In this document: one piece after another, positions 33,571 to 44,363 of the stretch
Layout: the number at the start of each line of letters is the position of its first letter
How positions within the stretch are numbered: position 1 is the stretch's first letter
DNA from: Desulfovibrio sp. OH1186_COT-070
GTDB lineage: Bacteria > Desulfobacterota > Desulfovibrionia > Desulfovibrionales > Desulfovibrionaceae
Direction of reading: 5' to 3'
DNA: 64,000 bases
Assembly (NCBI RefSeq): GCF_003860215.1
Contig: NZ_RQYH01000008.1
Coordinates: 1-64,000, forward strand
Position numbers and translations under genes: made by a program
Notes under the pieces: model-generated
Databases searched by the model: none
The model's input: only the letters and a program-made list of their open reading frames with translations
Told to the model about the DNA's origin: nothing

Positions 33571-34398
33571 TCAACTCAAAACTTTTTGACTTTCCTTGTC
33601 AAGCTGTGAGGCCCAAAAAAACGCCAGACGCTGAAAATCCTCCCTGCTCAGGTTTTCCGGGCGCAGTGTGGGGGACAGACCTGTTCTGAAAAAAGCTTCT
33701 TCCAGTGAAGGCTGCCCACAGCGGCGAAAAATGCCCCCAAGCTGTTTGCGGCGCTGCTGAAAGCAGATGCGCAAAAGATGTGAAAGTTTTTTGGGGGCCG
33801 CCGGGCGTTCCTCCGGCGGTCTGGGAAGAAAGGTGAGAACAGCGGAATCCACCTTTGGGGGGGGAAGAAAGGCTCCTGGCCCAACAGTAAACTCAAGGCG
33901 CGGTCGGGCGAAGCTCTGCACCCATACCGACAGGGCACCATAGCTGGCTGTTCCCGGCTGCGCTGCCAGCCTCTGACCGACTTCTTTCTGCACCATGAAA
34001 ACCGCGCGCGTCCAGCCTGTGGCCAACGATACAATATCCCAGATCAGGGGAGATGCCACGTTGTAGGGAAGGTTGCCCGCGATTTTCCAGGGATTTTCGG
34101 GGGTGACGCGCCGCCAGTCAAACCGCAGGGCATCGGTCAGCACGCTCTGCGTTCGCATGCCGGCTTCTTTTTGTCTTTCCCGTGCCCAGTGTGCGTCTTT
34201 TTCCAGCAACAGCAGCAGAGTGTGCGGCTGCTGCTCCAGCGCGCGGGTCAAAGCTCCGGGGCCGGGGCCGATTTCCAGAATTTTGTCGCCCTCCTGCGCA
34301 TGCAAAAGGGCGGCGATGCGCAGGCAGATTCCCGGCTGTCGGAGAAAATGCTGCCCAAGACTTTTTTTTGCGCGCGGTGCGGAGTTTTTTGTGTGCAT
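33571..34398 (-). CDS. rsmA: 16S rRNA adenine dimethyltransferase
   Basis: The 275-residue SAM-dependent enzyme dimethylates A1518 and A1519 in helix 45 of 16S rRNA (E. coli numbers). It has SLGQHFLRQPGICLRIA near the start, motif I EIGPGPGALTRAL, and catalytic motif IV GNLPYNVASPLI. FMVQKEVGQRLAAQPGTASYGALS, the RsmA block after the catalytic motif, and a C-terminal helical domain follow. The ATG at 34398 gives MHTKNSAPRAKKSLGQHF; the open frame further upstream is non-homologous. It follows the EF-G-like gene by 19 bases. Confidence 0.95.
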   Translation of the reverse strand: MHTKNSAPRAKKSLGQHFLRQPGICLRIAALLHAQEGDKILEIGPGPGALTRALEQQPHTLLLLLEKDAHWARERQKEAGMRTQSVLTDALRFDWRRVTPENPWKIAGNLPYNVASPLIWDIVSLATGWTRAVFMVQKEVGQRLAAQPGTASYGALSVWVQSFARPRLEFTVGPGAFLPPPKVDSAVLTFLPRPPEERPAAPKKLSHLLRICFQQRRKQLGGIFRRCGQPSLEEAFFRTGLSPTLRPENLSREDFQRLAFFWASQLDKESQKVLS

Positions 34399-34417
34399 GG
34401 CGGGAAGGATGCGCAAT

Positions 34418-36460
34418 TCAGGGCACGTCAAAGCGGTCAAAGGCAAGCAGCAACCCGGCCCGCCCCTGGGTGGCGGAACGCAAAGAGGTGGAGAAGCCAA
34501 ACAACCTGCGCAAGGGAGCCGTGCCGCGCATGTGCTTGTGACCTCCCTGATCTTCCAGAAATTCCACCTTGCCGCCGCAAGCGGCAAACAGGCTTATGGC
34601 GGAACCCAGAAAATTTTCCGGTGACGAGATTTCCACCCGCATGACAGGCTCCAGAACCAGAGGGCGCGCGGCTGCCAGAGCTTCGCGCAGAGCCTGACCG
34701 GCAGCCATGTGACAGCCGGGAACTGTGGTGACGCCTTCCTGGCGTTCCAAACGGGTTACAAGCACCTCTGTGTCTTCCAGCGGGCAGCCGGTTGCGATGC
34801 CGCTTTGCAGGCCATCCCGAACAGCGTCCAGCGCCGCCTCCAGATACGCTTGGGGCAGGGGCCTGTTGCTCTGGCGTGTTTCGGCATCCAGCGCCGGGTC
34901 CAGACCAACGGCGTTGCCGCTGCCGCGGGGGCGGGGAGCAACGCGCAGCGTCACACGCCCCTGATGGCGTTCTTTGCCCAGTTCCCTGTCAAATTCGGCA
35001 CAGGCCTCGGCCTGAGCGCGCACTGTCTCTCGCAGGACGACCTGCGGGTTGCCCGCACGGGGGCTGATGCCGTACTCCCGCCGGATACGCTCCAGCAGAA
35101 CATCCAGATGCAGTTCTCCCATGCCGGAAACCATGCGCGCGCCTGTTTCTTCATCCTGTCGGACATGGAGGGTGGGATCTTCTTCTCCGTAGCGGGCAAG
35201 GGCTTCGTCCAGGGTTTTGCCTTCATCGGCGTTGCGCGGCTCAAGAGCCAGCGTCAGCACCGGAGCATAGGCGTCAATGCTTTCCAGCGTCAGCGGGCGC
35301 TGAGGCTGCACGTATGTTTCGCCGGTATGGGCCGAACGCAGGCCCACCGCCAGAACAATTTCTCCGGCGGAGGCCGTTTCGATGGGCTCGCGCCTGTCGG
35401 CGTGGGCGCGATAGATGCGCCCCAGGCGGTCATTGGTGTTCCGCGTTGTGTTGCACAGGCTGTCTCCTTCCTTGATGCGCCCTGCATATATTCGCAGAAA
35501 GGAGTGCTTGCGGCCGTTTTCCACAAGTACTTTGAAGACCAGAGCGGCGGCAGGCGCATCGGTATCGGGAGTAACGGCCAGTTCCCGCCCTTCCGCGCTG
35601 CGGCCTGTGGCCGGTGGAACGTCCAGCGGGGAGGGCAGCCAGTCACAGACTGCGTCCAGCACCGGCTGCACCCCCATGTTGCGCAGGGCGGACCCGCAGA
35701 GAGTCGGCGTCAGTGCGCGGGACAGTGTGGCGCGGCGCAGCGCGGCACTGATGTCTTCTTGCGTCGGCGTTTCCTCAAGGTAGATTTGCAGGAATATTTC
35801 GTCGGATTCGGCCAGTTTTTCCAGCAGAGTTTCGCGCCAGGGGGCTGCCAGTTCCTGTTCTTCCGGGCCAAAAGGCGTCCGGAGGACGGTTTGTCCCTGG
35901 TCGTCTTCTGCAAATGTCAGGATTTCCTCGCGCACAAGATCCAGCACGGCGCGAAAATGCTCTCCCTGACCCAGCGGCAGCATGACGGCAACGGCGTTGG
36001 CCTGCAATCTCTGGCGTATGGCCTCAAGCACGGACGAAAAATCCGCGCCGGGGCGGTCCATCTTGTTGACAAAGGCGATCTTGGGCACGCGGAAATTTTC
36101 GGATTGCCGCCAGACGGTTTCCGACTGCGGCTCCACGCCACCCACCGCGCAAAAAACACCCACCACGCCGTCCAGCACCCGCAGGGCTCTTTCCACTTCG
36201 ATGGTAAAGTCCACATGCCCCGGCGTGTCCACAAGATTGATGATGCATTGCCGCCAGGTGCAGGTTGTGCAGGCTGACGTGATGGTGATGCCGCGCTCCT
36301 GTTCTTCGGGCAGATAATCCATGGTGGCCGCGCCGTCATGCACTTCGCCCATGCGGTGGATTTTGCGGCTGTAAAAGAGCATGCGCTCGGAAAGCGTGGT
36401 TTTGCCCGCGTCAATATGTGCGATAATCCCTATGTTGCGTATGTCGTTGATGCTGGGCAT
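34418..36460 (-). CDS. Elongation factor G-like GTPase
   Basis: The 680-residue protein has the EF-G domains in order. The G domain has AHIDAGKTTLSERML, EEQERGITITSA, VDTPGHVDF and NKMDRPGADF. Domain II and domains III-V follow, including SGMGELHLDVLLERIRREYG. It is slightly short for EF-G, and its sequence differs enough that I take it as an EF-G paralogue (FusA2 or EF-G2 type), possibly for translocation under stress or ribosome recycling. It is not next to rpsL, rpsG or tuf, so it is probably not the main EF-G. Confidence 0.85.
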   Translation of the reverse strand: MPSINDIRNIGIIAHIDAGKTTLSERMLFYSRKIHRMGEVHDGAATMDYLPEEQERGITITSACTTCTWRQCIINLVDTPGHVDFTIEVERALRVLDGVVGVFCAVGGVEPQSETVWRQSENFRVPKIAFVNKMDRPGADFSSVLEAIRQRLQANAVAVMLPLGQGEHFRAVLDLVREEILTFAEDDQGQTVLRTPFGPEEQELAAPWRETLLEKLAESDEIFLQIYLEETPTQEDISAALRRATLSRALTPTLCGSALRNMGVQPVLDAVCDWLPSPLDVPPATGRSAEGRELAVTPDTDAPAAALVFKVLVENGRKHSFLRIYAGRIKEGDSLCNTTRNTNDRLGRIYRAHADRREPIETASAGEIVLAVGLRSAHTGETYVQPQRPLTLESIDAYAPVLTLALEPRNADEGKTLDEALARYGEEDPTLHVRQDEETGARMVSGMGELHLDVLLERIRREYGISPRAGNPQVVLRETVRAQAEACAEFDRELGKERHQGRVTLRVAPRPRGSGNAVGLDPALDAETRQSNRPLPQAYLEAALDAVRDGLQSGIATGCPLEDTEVLVTRLERQEGVTTVPGCHMAAGQALREALAAARPLVLEPVMRVEISSPENFLGSAISLFAACGGKVEFLEDQGGHKHMRGTAPLRRLFGFSTSLRSATQGRAGLLLAFDRFDVP

Positions 36461-36521
36461 GGCGTTTTTCGCAAGAGGTTTGAGAACGACCTGCGCTTTT
36501 GCCGGTCACCTGAAAACAGAG

Positions 36522-37361
36522 TCACAGCAGGCCGAAGGCATGGCGCCGGAGGCGAAAAAAATCCGGATCAAGGCCGGGATGCAGCCAGAAGCCTTCGCAA
36601 CCCGGCGTCAGAGTGAGCAAGCCGTCATCGGCACAAAAGTGCCCGGGCACGTGCTGCCCGTGCTCCACTGCAAGAAGGACGGCTTCGGGCGGGTGGTTTT
36701 TTTGTGCGCCTGTGTGCAGTGCGTCCGCCTGGGCAAAGGCCAGCAATCCGGAGTCAAAATTTTCCGGATGGAGCAGGCGGAGGTGTGGGGGGCGGCTTTC
36801 TTCAAAGCAGCGCAGCCCCAGACCCCGCGCGCACTGGCGCACGGGGGCCAGTTCTCCGGTGTGCAGCAGCACCAGCCGCCCGTGGCGGGGAGACATTTCT
36901 TGCAACAGGGCGCAGAGTTTCTCTTGGTCCAACAGGAAAATGTCTTCAATGCCTGTCAGCTCCAGGCTGACCAGAGCCGCATCGTGCGGCAAACCGTCCA
37001 CGCAGGCGGCGGCCACAAGGGGAACTCCGGCCAAGGCGGCGGGCATGCATGCGCCCGCCAAACGTGCTGCCGCTGCATAGGTTGGCGTAAAAGCGATGAC
37101 TGTCCAAGGAACTGGGCATTCTTCGGTATGTGACCAGAAGCCCGCATGGCTTTTCTCTGCGGTGCATCTGTGTGTGCCCGTGTGCTGCCCGAAGTGGGCA
37201 TGGGCCAGGGCAAGTCCGGTCTTGATGGCCGCACGCCACGGAGGAGGGGTGGCTTCGTATGCTTTTTCTGCCAGCGCGTCATCCAGCCGGAGTTCTTCCG
37301 TCCACAGGGGCCAGCGGGGAGCGTCCGGTGGGAGCGGGGCGAAATCGGGTGTGGGCTGCAT
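36522..37361 (-). CDS. Unknown protein, faintly HisD-like
   Basis: The 279-residue protein has no signal peptide. Residues 85-140 (PWTVIAFTPTYAAAARLAGACMPAALAGVPLVAAA) recall the NAD-binding part of histidinol dehydrogenase, and a beta-alpha pattern follows (DIFLLDQEKLCALLQEM, LVLLHTGE). The catalytic His and Glu motifs of HisD are not apparent, and the protein is much shorter than HisD. I would not assign a function. It lies 61 bases before the EF-G-like gene on the same strand. Confidence 0.55.
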   Translation of the reverse strand: MQPTPDFAPLPPDAPRWPLWTEELRLDDALAEKAYEATPPPWRAAIKTGLALAHAHFGQHTGTHRCTAEKSHAGFWSHTEECPVPWTVIAFTPTYAAAARLAGACMPAALAGVPLVAAACVDGLPHDAALVSLELTGIEDIFLLDQEKLCALLQEMSPRHGRLVLLHTGELAPVRQCARGLGLRCFEESRPPHLRLLHPENFDSGLLAFAQADALHTGAQKNHPPEAVLLAVEHGQHVPGHFCADDGLLTLTPGCEGFWLHPGLDPDFFRLRRHAFGLL

Positions 37362-37462
37362 GGGGGCTCCGGGCTGTGTTTTTTGTCCAGACGCGCTGCA
37401 AGAGGACGGAAAATGCGGCTTCAGGGAAGCACGGGATCAGGCTGCGCTGGTCAAATCCGGCG

Positions 37463-38866
<1,404 letters not shown>

Positions 38867-38946
38867 TGATGCACCCGTTTTTCGTCCTGGCTCGGGGTTT
38901 GCGCTGAACCGCCGCATGCTGCCGACATTTTCATGCTGTCCACAAT

Positions 38947-40152
38947 CTAGCGGGAAAGGGCTTGCCTGACTGCCGCATACAGGCGCAGGCGCAGGCTGTT
39001 GAGACGGATAAAGCCCGCCGCGTCCCTGTGGTCGTAATCCCCACCTTCAAACGTGGCCAAATCTTCAGAGAAAAGGGAGTGGGGCGAGGTGCGGGCCAGG
39101 GGCCATACGCCGCCCTTGTACAGTTTGGCCGTCACCGTGCCTGTGACACCTTCCTGGGATTTGTCCATGAAAGCCTGAAGGGCTTCCCGCTCGGGCGAGT
39201 ACCAGAATCCGTTGTAGACAGAGCGGGAGTACTGCACGGCCAGCATGTCGCGGATGGCCAGAACCTCCCTGTCCATGCAGATGCCCTCAAGGTCGCGGTG
39301 CAGGGCAAAAAGAAGGGTGCCTGCCGGATTTTCATAAACCCCGCGGCACTTCATGCCCACAAAGCGGTTTTCCACCATGTCGTCGCGCCCGATGCCGTGA
39401 CGCCCGGCAATGGTGCTGAGGGTACTGATGACGGAGGCTGGCGAAAGACGCTGGCCGTTGACGGCCACGGGATTGCCGCGCTCAAACTCCACCTTGAGAA
39501 TTTCCGGCTGCTCGGGAGCCTGTTCCACGGGGGTGCACCGTTGATGACAGGCGGCATCGGGCGGTGTGTCCGGATCTTCCAGTTCGCTGCCCTCAAAGCT
39601 GGTGTGCAGCATATTGGCATCCATGCTGTAGCGTTTTGCCTCGCTGGAAATGGCAATGCCGTGCTTTTCGGCAAAGGAGGTGAGGGCAGTGCGCGACATG
39701 AGATCCCATTCGCGCCAGGGAGCAATAACCTTCAAATCCGGAGCCAGTGCGCTGACGGACAGCTCAAAACGCACCTGGTCATTGCCTTTGCCCGTGGCGC
39801 CGTGGGCCACGGCATCGGCTCCTTCCTTGCGGGCCACGTCCACAAGGGCCTTGGCAATGAGGGGCCGGGCAATGGATGTGCCCAAAAGGTAGCGCCCTTC
39901 GTAGCGCGCCGCGCCCCGCAGCATGGGGAACACAAAATCCCTGGCCATTTCTTCACGTAAGTCCAGCACATGGGCTTTGGACGCTCCTGTCGCCAGCGCC
40001 TTGGCTTCCACGCCGCTGAGGTCTTCAGGCTGGCCCAGGTCAGCGGTGACGGTGATGACCTCGCAGCCGTAGGTTTCCATGAGCCATTTGAGGATCACCG
40101 ATGTGTCAAGCCCACCGGAATAGGCGAGCACGACCTTTTTGACGCTTTGCAT
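38947..40152 (-). CDS. argG: Argininosuccinate synthase
   Basis: The 401-residue enzyme condenses citrulline and aspartate with ATP. The N-terminal PP-loop is [18 protein letters not shown], and the family motif [17 protein letters not shown] follows, then [19 protein letters not shown]. An inserted loop rich in Asp, Pro and Glu near residues 185-205 (around [15 protein letters not shown]) is not part of the usual core; similar inserts occur in this family. It lies 71 bases after dapA and 80 bases before argH. Confidence 0.97.
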   Translation of the reverse strand: MQSVKKVVLAYSGGLDTSVILKWLMETYGCEVITVTADLGQPEDLSGVEAKALATGASKAHVLDLREEMARDFVFPMLRGAARYEGRYLLGTSIARPLIAKALVDVARKEGADAVAHGATGKGNDQVRFELSVSALAPDLKVIAPWREWDLMSRTALTSFAEKHGIAISSEAKRYSMDANMLHTSFEGSELEDPDTPPDAACHQRCTPVEQAPEQPEILKVEFERGNPVAVNGQRLSPASVISTLSTIAGRHGIGRDDMVENRFVGMKCRGVYENPAGTLLFALHRDLEGICMDREVLAIRDMLAVQYSRSVYNGFWYSPEREALQAFMDKSQEGVTGTVTAKLYKGGVWPLARTSPHSLFSEDLATFEGGDYDHRDAAGFIRLNSLRLRLYAAVRQALSR

Positions 40153-40223
40153 GTCGTACCTCGTGTGTGGATGACAGGGGGAAAAAATCGTTTCTTCACC
40201 TGCCAGACTGTGGCAAGCTGGGG

Positions 40224-41102
40224 TTACAGCAATTTCTGTTGGCGCAGCACATCCGTCAGGCGTTTTTTGGGTTCTTCGCTCATGGGACAGAGGGGCAGGC
40301 GCATCTCGTCCCGCATTCGCCCCATGAGTCCCAGAGCCGTCTTGACGGGGATGGGATTGCTCTCGAAGAACAGGGCCTCATGGAGGGGAAAAAGCCCGTG
40401 ATGGATGCGCGCAGCACCCGCAAGGTCGCCCGAGGCAAAGGCATTGTACATGGCGGCCATGCTTCGCGGGGCCACATTGGATGTGACCGAGATCATCCCG
40501 CAGCCGCCCAGTGACATGAGGGGCAGGGCTGTAAGGTCATCGCCGGAAAGCACGCAAAACCCCTGTGGACAGGCGGCCAGCACCTTGCTGCCCTGAACCA
40601 TGTCGCCCGTAGCTTCCTTGACGCCCACAATATGGGGAAAATCATGGGCCAGACGGGCCAGGGTGGCGGGCAGCAGGTTGCAGCCCGTGCGGCCCGGCAC
40701 ATTGTAGGGAACCAGCGGCAGATCCACAGCCTGGGCAATGGCTTTGAAGTGCCGGTAGAGCCCTTCCTGGGTGGGTTTGTTGTAGTAGGGGGTGATGAGC
40801 AGGGCACCATCGGCTCCGGATTTTTTGGCAAAAAGGGCCAGACGGATGGCTTCTGCCGTGTTGTTGGAACCAGCGCCGGCCAGTACCGGTACACGGCCTC
40901 TGGTCTGCTCGATACAGATTTCTATGACCCTTTCGTGTTCCTCATGGGTGAGGGTGGCTGACTCCCCCGTGGTGCCGCAGGGCACAAGGCCGTGAATACC
41001 CTCGCTGATCTGGAATTCGATGAAGTCGCGGTATGCCGCCTCGTCCAGGGCGTTGTTTTTGAGAGGGGTGACAAGTGCCGTCATGGCGCCGGAAAATCGC
41101 AT
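40224..41102 (-). CDS. dapA: 4-hydroxy-tetrahydrodipicolinate synthase
   Basis: The 292-residue aldolase condenses pyruvate with aspartate semialdehyde in lysine and peptidoglycan synthesis. It has [20 protein letters not shown] near residue 42, [29 protein letters not shown], and the Schiff-base lysine in GVKEATGDM. The ATG at 41102 follows AAGGAG at six bases. The next gene on the strand is argG, 71 bases downstream. Confidence 0.96.
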   Translation of the reverse strand: MRFSGAMTALVTPLKNNALDEAAYRDFIEFQISEGIHGLVPCGTTGESATLTHEEHERVIEICIEQTRGRVPVLAGAGSNNTAEAIRLALFAKKSGADGALLITPYYNKPTQEGLYRHFKAIAQAVDLPLVPYNVPGRTGCNLLPATLARLAHDFPHIVGVKEATGDMVQGSKVLAACPQGFCVLSGDDLTALPLMSLGGCGMISVTSNVAPRSMAAMYNAFASGDLAGAARIHHGLFPLHEALFFESNPIPVKTALGLMGRMRDEMRLPLCPMSEEPKKRLTDVLRQQKLL

Positions 41103-41204
41103 GACCAACTCCTTAACGATACAAAAACAGGTTTCCATCCACGGGAAGCTTTCTGCCCGGGGAAGACGGTTGCGTGGAGTGCGCGCAAGGCTTTGCGCGG
41201 GGGG

Positions 41205-41480
41205 TTACCTGTTGATGAATTCTTTCAGTTCCTTGCCAGCACGGAAAAACGGCAGACGTTTGGCCGCCACGGCAACACTATCGCCCGTTTTGGGGTTGCG
41301 GCCTGTATAGCCTTCGTATTCCTTGATCTTGAAGCTCCCAAAACCGCGGATTTCAATGCGCTCTCCGGCGAGCAGCGCGTTTTTTGTGGAGTTGAAGAAG
41401 ATGTTGACCACCAGGGCCGCATCGTCCAGAGGAATGTTGGCTTCGTCAGCCAGCGTTTTGATCAGTTCGCTTTTGTTCAT
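41205..41480 (-). CDS. HU/IHF-family DNA-binding protein
   Basis: The 91-residue protein starts MNKSELIKTLADEANIPLDDAA. It has GFGSFKIKEYEGYTGRNPKTGD, the DNA-bending arm of the HU/IHF family, and ends in FFRAGKELKEFINR. It is distinct from the HU at 33218-33490 and more acidic in the first helix, as in IHF subunits, but I cannot separate HU from IHF here. It stands between the FlhG-like gene and dapA. Confidence 0.93.
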   Translation of the reverse strand: MNKSELIKTLADEANIPLDDAALVVNIFFNSTKNALLAGERIEIRGFGSFKIKEYEGYTGRNPKTGDSVAVAAKRLPFFRAGKELKEFINR

Positions 41481-41604
41481 TCCGCCTCCGTGACTGCGGT
41501 GCAGGTTTGACCAAGCGTACGGTCGAAAAATTCCGGATCCGCCTTTTTGTCCGCATGTCAGATATACTTTATCCCGTACAGTTCATACCTATTCCAGCCG
41601 TCTG

Positions 41605-42438
41605 TCAAGCCTGGGACGGTGTTTTTTCCGCAATGGCGGAGGGAGGCTGCAGGACACGACGGGGCGCCAGCCAGTCCAGCATGCTGAGCCGCAGGCGCTG
41701 GATTTTTGTGGCGATGGTCTGCAAGTCCTTGGAAGCAGGGCTGCCCGGCGCATACCGCAAAAGCATCTGCTGATGGCATACCGCCTCTGCCAGTTTGCTG
41801 TCGCTGCGGACATGCCCCAGAAACATGGGCTCCAGATGCAGAAAATGACGGCAGGTTGTGTGCAACTTGTCAAAGGAAGCCTTGGCCTCCGCAGCCGAAG
41901 CTGCCTGGTTGACCAGCACCATGAAGTCCCGCAGCCCGTAGGTGGAGTTGAGCACCTTGATGAGCGCATAGCTGTCCGTCAGGGAGGTCGGCTCCGGAGT
42001 GATGACAACAATGCGCATGGCAGCCATGGCCGCGAAGGTCTGCACCGTGCCGGAAATGCCAGCGCCTATGTCCAGAAAAACATAGTCGTAACCGTGCAGA
42101 ATACCCTCCAGCCGCGAAAGCAGAAGATCCCGCTCGTCCGGTCTGATTTCCGTCAACTCGGGCACACCGCTGGCTGCGGGCAGAATATCGAAGCCCTGTG
42201 GCTCCAGGTGGTAGAGCACATCGGCCATTTCGGCCTGCCCCAGCAGGGCTGTCTGGAGGTTGGCCTCGGGCGTGATGCCCAGAAGAACATCCAGATTGGC
42301 CAGGCCCAGGTCACAGTCCATGAGCAGATTCTTGTATCCGTTCTGGTACAGGGCACAGGCCAGATTGAGCGAAATATTGGTTTTTCCCACACCGCCCTTG
42401 CCGCTCAGCAAGGCCACGCTCAGGGTTGTCGTTGCCAT
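41605..42438 (-). CDS. MinD/FlhG-like ParA-family ATPase
   Basis: The 277-residue ATPase has the deviant Walker A SGKGGVGKTNISLNLACAL with its signature lysine, the DCDLGLANLDVLLGI block, and Walker B YVFLDIGAGISG. VVITPEPTSLTDSYALIK follows, close to FlhG (YlxH/FleN), which controls flagellar number and place. No C-terminal amphipathic helix like that of MinD is obvious, although residues near LSMLDWLAPRRVL could serve. No flagellar genes are in the window, so the FlhG label is tentative. Its ATG overlaps the previous stop (TGATG). Confidence 0.82.
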   Translation of the reverse strand: MATTTLSVALLSGKGGVGKTNISLNLACALYQNGYKNLLMDCDLGLANLDVLLGITPEANLQTALLGQAEMADVLYHLEPQGFDILPAASGVPELTEIRPDERDLLLSRLEGILHGYDYVFLDIGAGISGTVQTFAAMAAMRIVVITPEPTSLTDSYALIKVLNSTYGLRDFMVLVNQAASAAEAKASFDKLHTTCRHFLHLEPMFLGHVRSDSKLAEAVCHQQMLLRYAPGSPASKDLQTIATKIQRLRLSMLDWLAPRRVLQPPSAIAEKTPSQA

Positions 42439-43262
42439 CAGTATTGTCCCCCAAAAAAGAGAAAGCGTTTTTCCTTGGAATGCACAAGTGAGGCGTGGTC
42501 TTCAAGCGCGGTGTTTTCCGCAAGGAAGATATGCCCCTGTTTTTGGGCCAGTGCCGCGTTCAGGGCCTGGATGGCCTTGTCCAGCGCAGAGGGGCCGGCC
42601 ACGGTTTCTGCGGACGTTATGCAGACAACGCCCACAGCGCAGGTCTGGGTTTTCTCCCCCGTGCGGGCAGAGGCGATGGCCGCAGCCTGTACGGTAAAAG
42701 AGCGTTGCAGTTCTTCGGCCATCAGGCGCGCCCGCAACCGGCTGACGCCGGGCAGAAGCAGAACATGGCAGCTGTCTCCCAGACTGCCCGCGCTGTCGCA
42801 TTCTTCCGCAAGAGAAAGCAGGCAGGAATGCAGCAGGCGTTCCAACTCGCTGCCAATGTTTCCGTCCCGGCGGGCCAGAGCCTCGCTGTTGCAGGGCGTT
42901 GCGGCAAGAACGCACAGGTCGCCGCCGGTGCGCTTGAGGCGCAGCAATTCGCGGTCTATCTGGGCAGCAAAAAGTCCGTCTGTCAGGATGTTTGTCAACT
43001 GCCTGACGGGGACATGCCGGGCCTTGCCCGTTTTGCTTTGTGGGGCGCGGCGGTCTTGGCGTTGCCCGGAAAGCGCCATGTTCTGTACAGGAAGAGCACA
43101 CCAGTGCTCCGCCGGGTAACGGCGGCGGAAGGCACGCCAGTCTTCCAGGCTGAATCCGTGCAGCAAGCGAGCCACAACAACGGCCTCGGCGCTGATGCCG
43201 TCCGCTTCGTGCAGGGCCTGCAATTCCTCGGCCAGAGAGTCGAAATCAGCGCGTTTGCTCAT
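42438..43262 (-). CDS. Degenerate GGDEF-domain protein
   Basis: The 274-residue protein resembles a diguanylate cyclase domain after residue 85: VRQLTNILTDGLFAAQIDREL, LLRLKRTGGDLCVLA, and a late CAVGVVCIT. The catalytic GGDEF turn reads SLGDSCH, so the cyclase active site is lost. It may bind c-di-GMP or act as a scaffold. The N-terminal 80 residues are helical and unfamiliar. The gene overlaps prfB by 17 bases and the ATPase gene by one base, so the three are coupled. No purine-rich ribosome-binding site precedes its ATG. Confidence 0.7.
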   Translation of the reverse strand: MSKRADFDSLAEELQALHEADGISAEAVVVARLLHGFSLEDWRAFRRRYPAEHWCALPVQNMALSGQRQDRRAPQSKTGKARHVPVRQLTNILTDGLFAAQIDRELLRLKRTGGDLCVLAATPCNSEALARRDGNIGSELERLLHSCLLSLAEECDSAGSLGDSCHVLLLPGVSRLRARLMAEELQRSFTVQAAAIASARTGEKTQTCAVGVVCITSAETVAGPSALDKAIQALNAALAQKQGHIFLAENTALEDHASLVHSKEKRFLFFGGQY

Positions 43263-44359
43263 GGCGATAGAGGAGGTAGTCGTGTTGAAAGCGGTCTATC
43301 TGCCCGTCCAGAACGCCGTCCACATCGCCGGCTTCCGTGCCTGTGCGGTGATCCTTGACCAGCCTGTACGGTTGCAGGGTATAGGTGCGTATCTGGCTGC
43401 CGAAAGCAATGGCATCCTTGCCGGCATAGTCGGCCTGCCTCTGCGCATCGCGCTTTTGCAGTTCCAGATTGTAGAGGCGGGCACGCAGCACGCGCAGCGC
43501 GGTTTCCCTGTTATGGTGCTGGGACTTTTCGTTCTGACACTGGGCAGTGACACCTGTGGGCAGGTGGGTGATGCGCACGGCAGAGCTTGTGGTGTTGACG
43601 CTCTGGCCGCCGGGGCCGCTGGAGCGGAAAATATCCACCCGCAGGTCTGACTCCTTGATATCCAGGGTAATGTCATTGCCCGCGTCGGGGATGACATCCA
43701 CCGAGGCAAAAGATGTGTGGCGACGACCGGAAGAATCAAAGGGGGAAATGCGTATCAGGCGGTGGATGCCCCGTTCGCTCTTGAGAAAACCGAAGGCATG
43801 CGCCCCTCCCACACGCAGGGTGACGCTTTTGATACCGGCCTCGTCACCGGGCAGATAATCCATTTCTTCCAGGGTATAGTTATGGCGGGCCGCCCAGCGG
43901 CTGTACATGCGCAACAGCATCTCCGCCCAGTCCTGGGATTCCGTGCCGCCCGCGCCCGGGTGGATTTCAAGAATGGCGTCCTGATTGTCTTCTTCTGCAG
44001 AAAGCAGCATGACCAGTTCGGTTTCGTCAAGCTTTTCTTCCAGATCCCGCCGCTGCTGCTCCAGGGATTCCAGAACTTCCTGATCATCATCTTCCGCCGC
44101 CAGAGAAAGCCATTCAATCATGTCGTCATGGCTGGTTTTGAGACGCGACAGGCGCTCTGCCTCGTCTTCAAGACGGCGTTTTTCCTGCAGAATGGGGGTC
44201 AGGGCTTCGGGGTTGTCCCACGCGCCCGGACGGGAAATTTCTGTTTCAATGTCCTTCAGGCGTTGGTTGACAGCTTCAACGTCAAAGACGCCCCCAAAGG
44301 GTGGCAAAGCGTTGGACGAGGGGCTGGCAGGCGGCACGCAGGTCGGTATATTGCAGCAT
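43246..44359 (-). CDS. prfB: Peptide chain release factor 2 (programmed +1 frameshift)
   Basis: RF2 releases the peptide at UGA and UAA codons. The first 25 codons run from ATG at 44359 (MLQYTDLRAACQ...) to CTT at 44285, followed in frame by TGA (44284-44282). The +1 frame then continues at GAC (44283-44281) to the stop at 43246, giving 370 residues in all. The continuation has the RF2 GGQ motif (SSGPGGQSVNTTSSAVRITH), and a stop-codon-recognition SPF-type block (RISPFDSSGRRH). The site is a normal autoregulatory shift. The gene starts four bases after lnt stops. Confidence 0.93.
44281..44292 (-). promoter_or_regulatory. Programmed frameshift site of prfB
   Basis: On the minus strand a run of G (GGGGG) lies three bases before CTT-TGA-C. 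This is the same slippery CUU-UGA-C and internal Shine-Dalgarno arrangement as E. coli prfB. Slow reading of UGA when RF2 is scarce favours the shift. Confidence 0.85.
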
Positions 44360-44363
44360 ATGA

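Noticed and set aside
34399-34587. Upstream extension of rsmA
   Set aside because: The segment overlaps the EF-G-like gene and has no similarity to RsmA; the ATG at 34398 matches the family start.
41182-41199. CGCGCAA/TTGCGCG stem after the HU-like gene as a terminator
   Set aside because: The stem is short and has no T-run on the minus strand.
44282-44284. In-frame TGA in prfB as a nonsense mutation
   Set aside because: The context CTT-TGA-C with an internal Shine-Dalgarno is the standard RF2 frameshift, and both sides are conserved.
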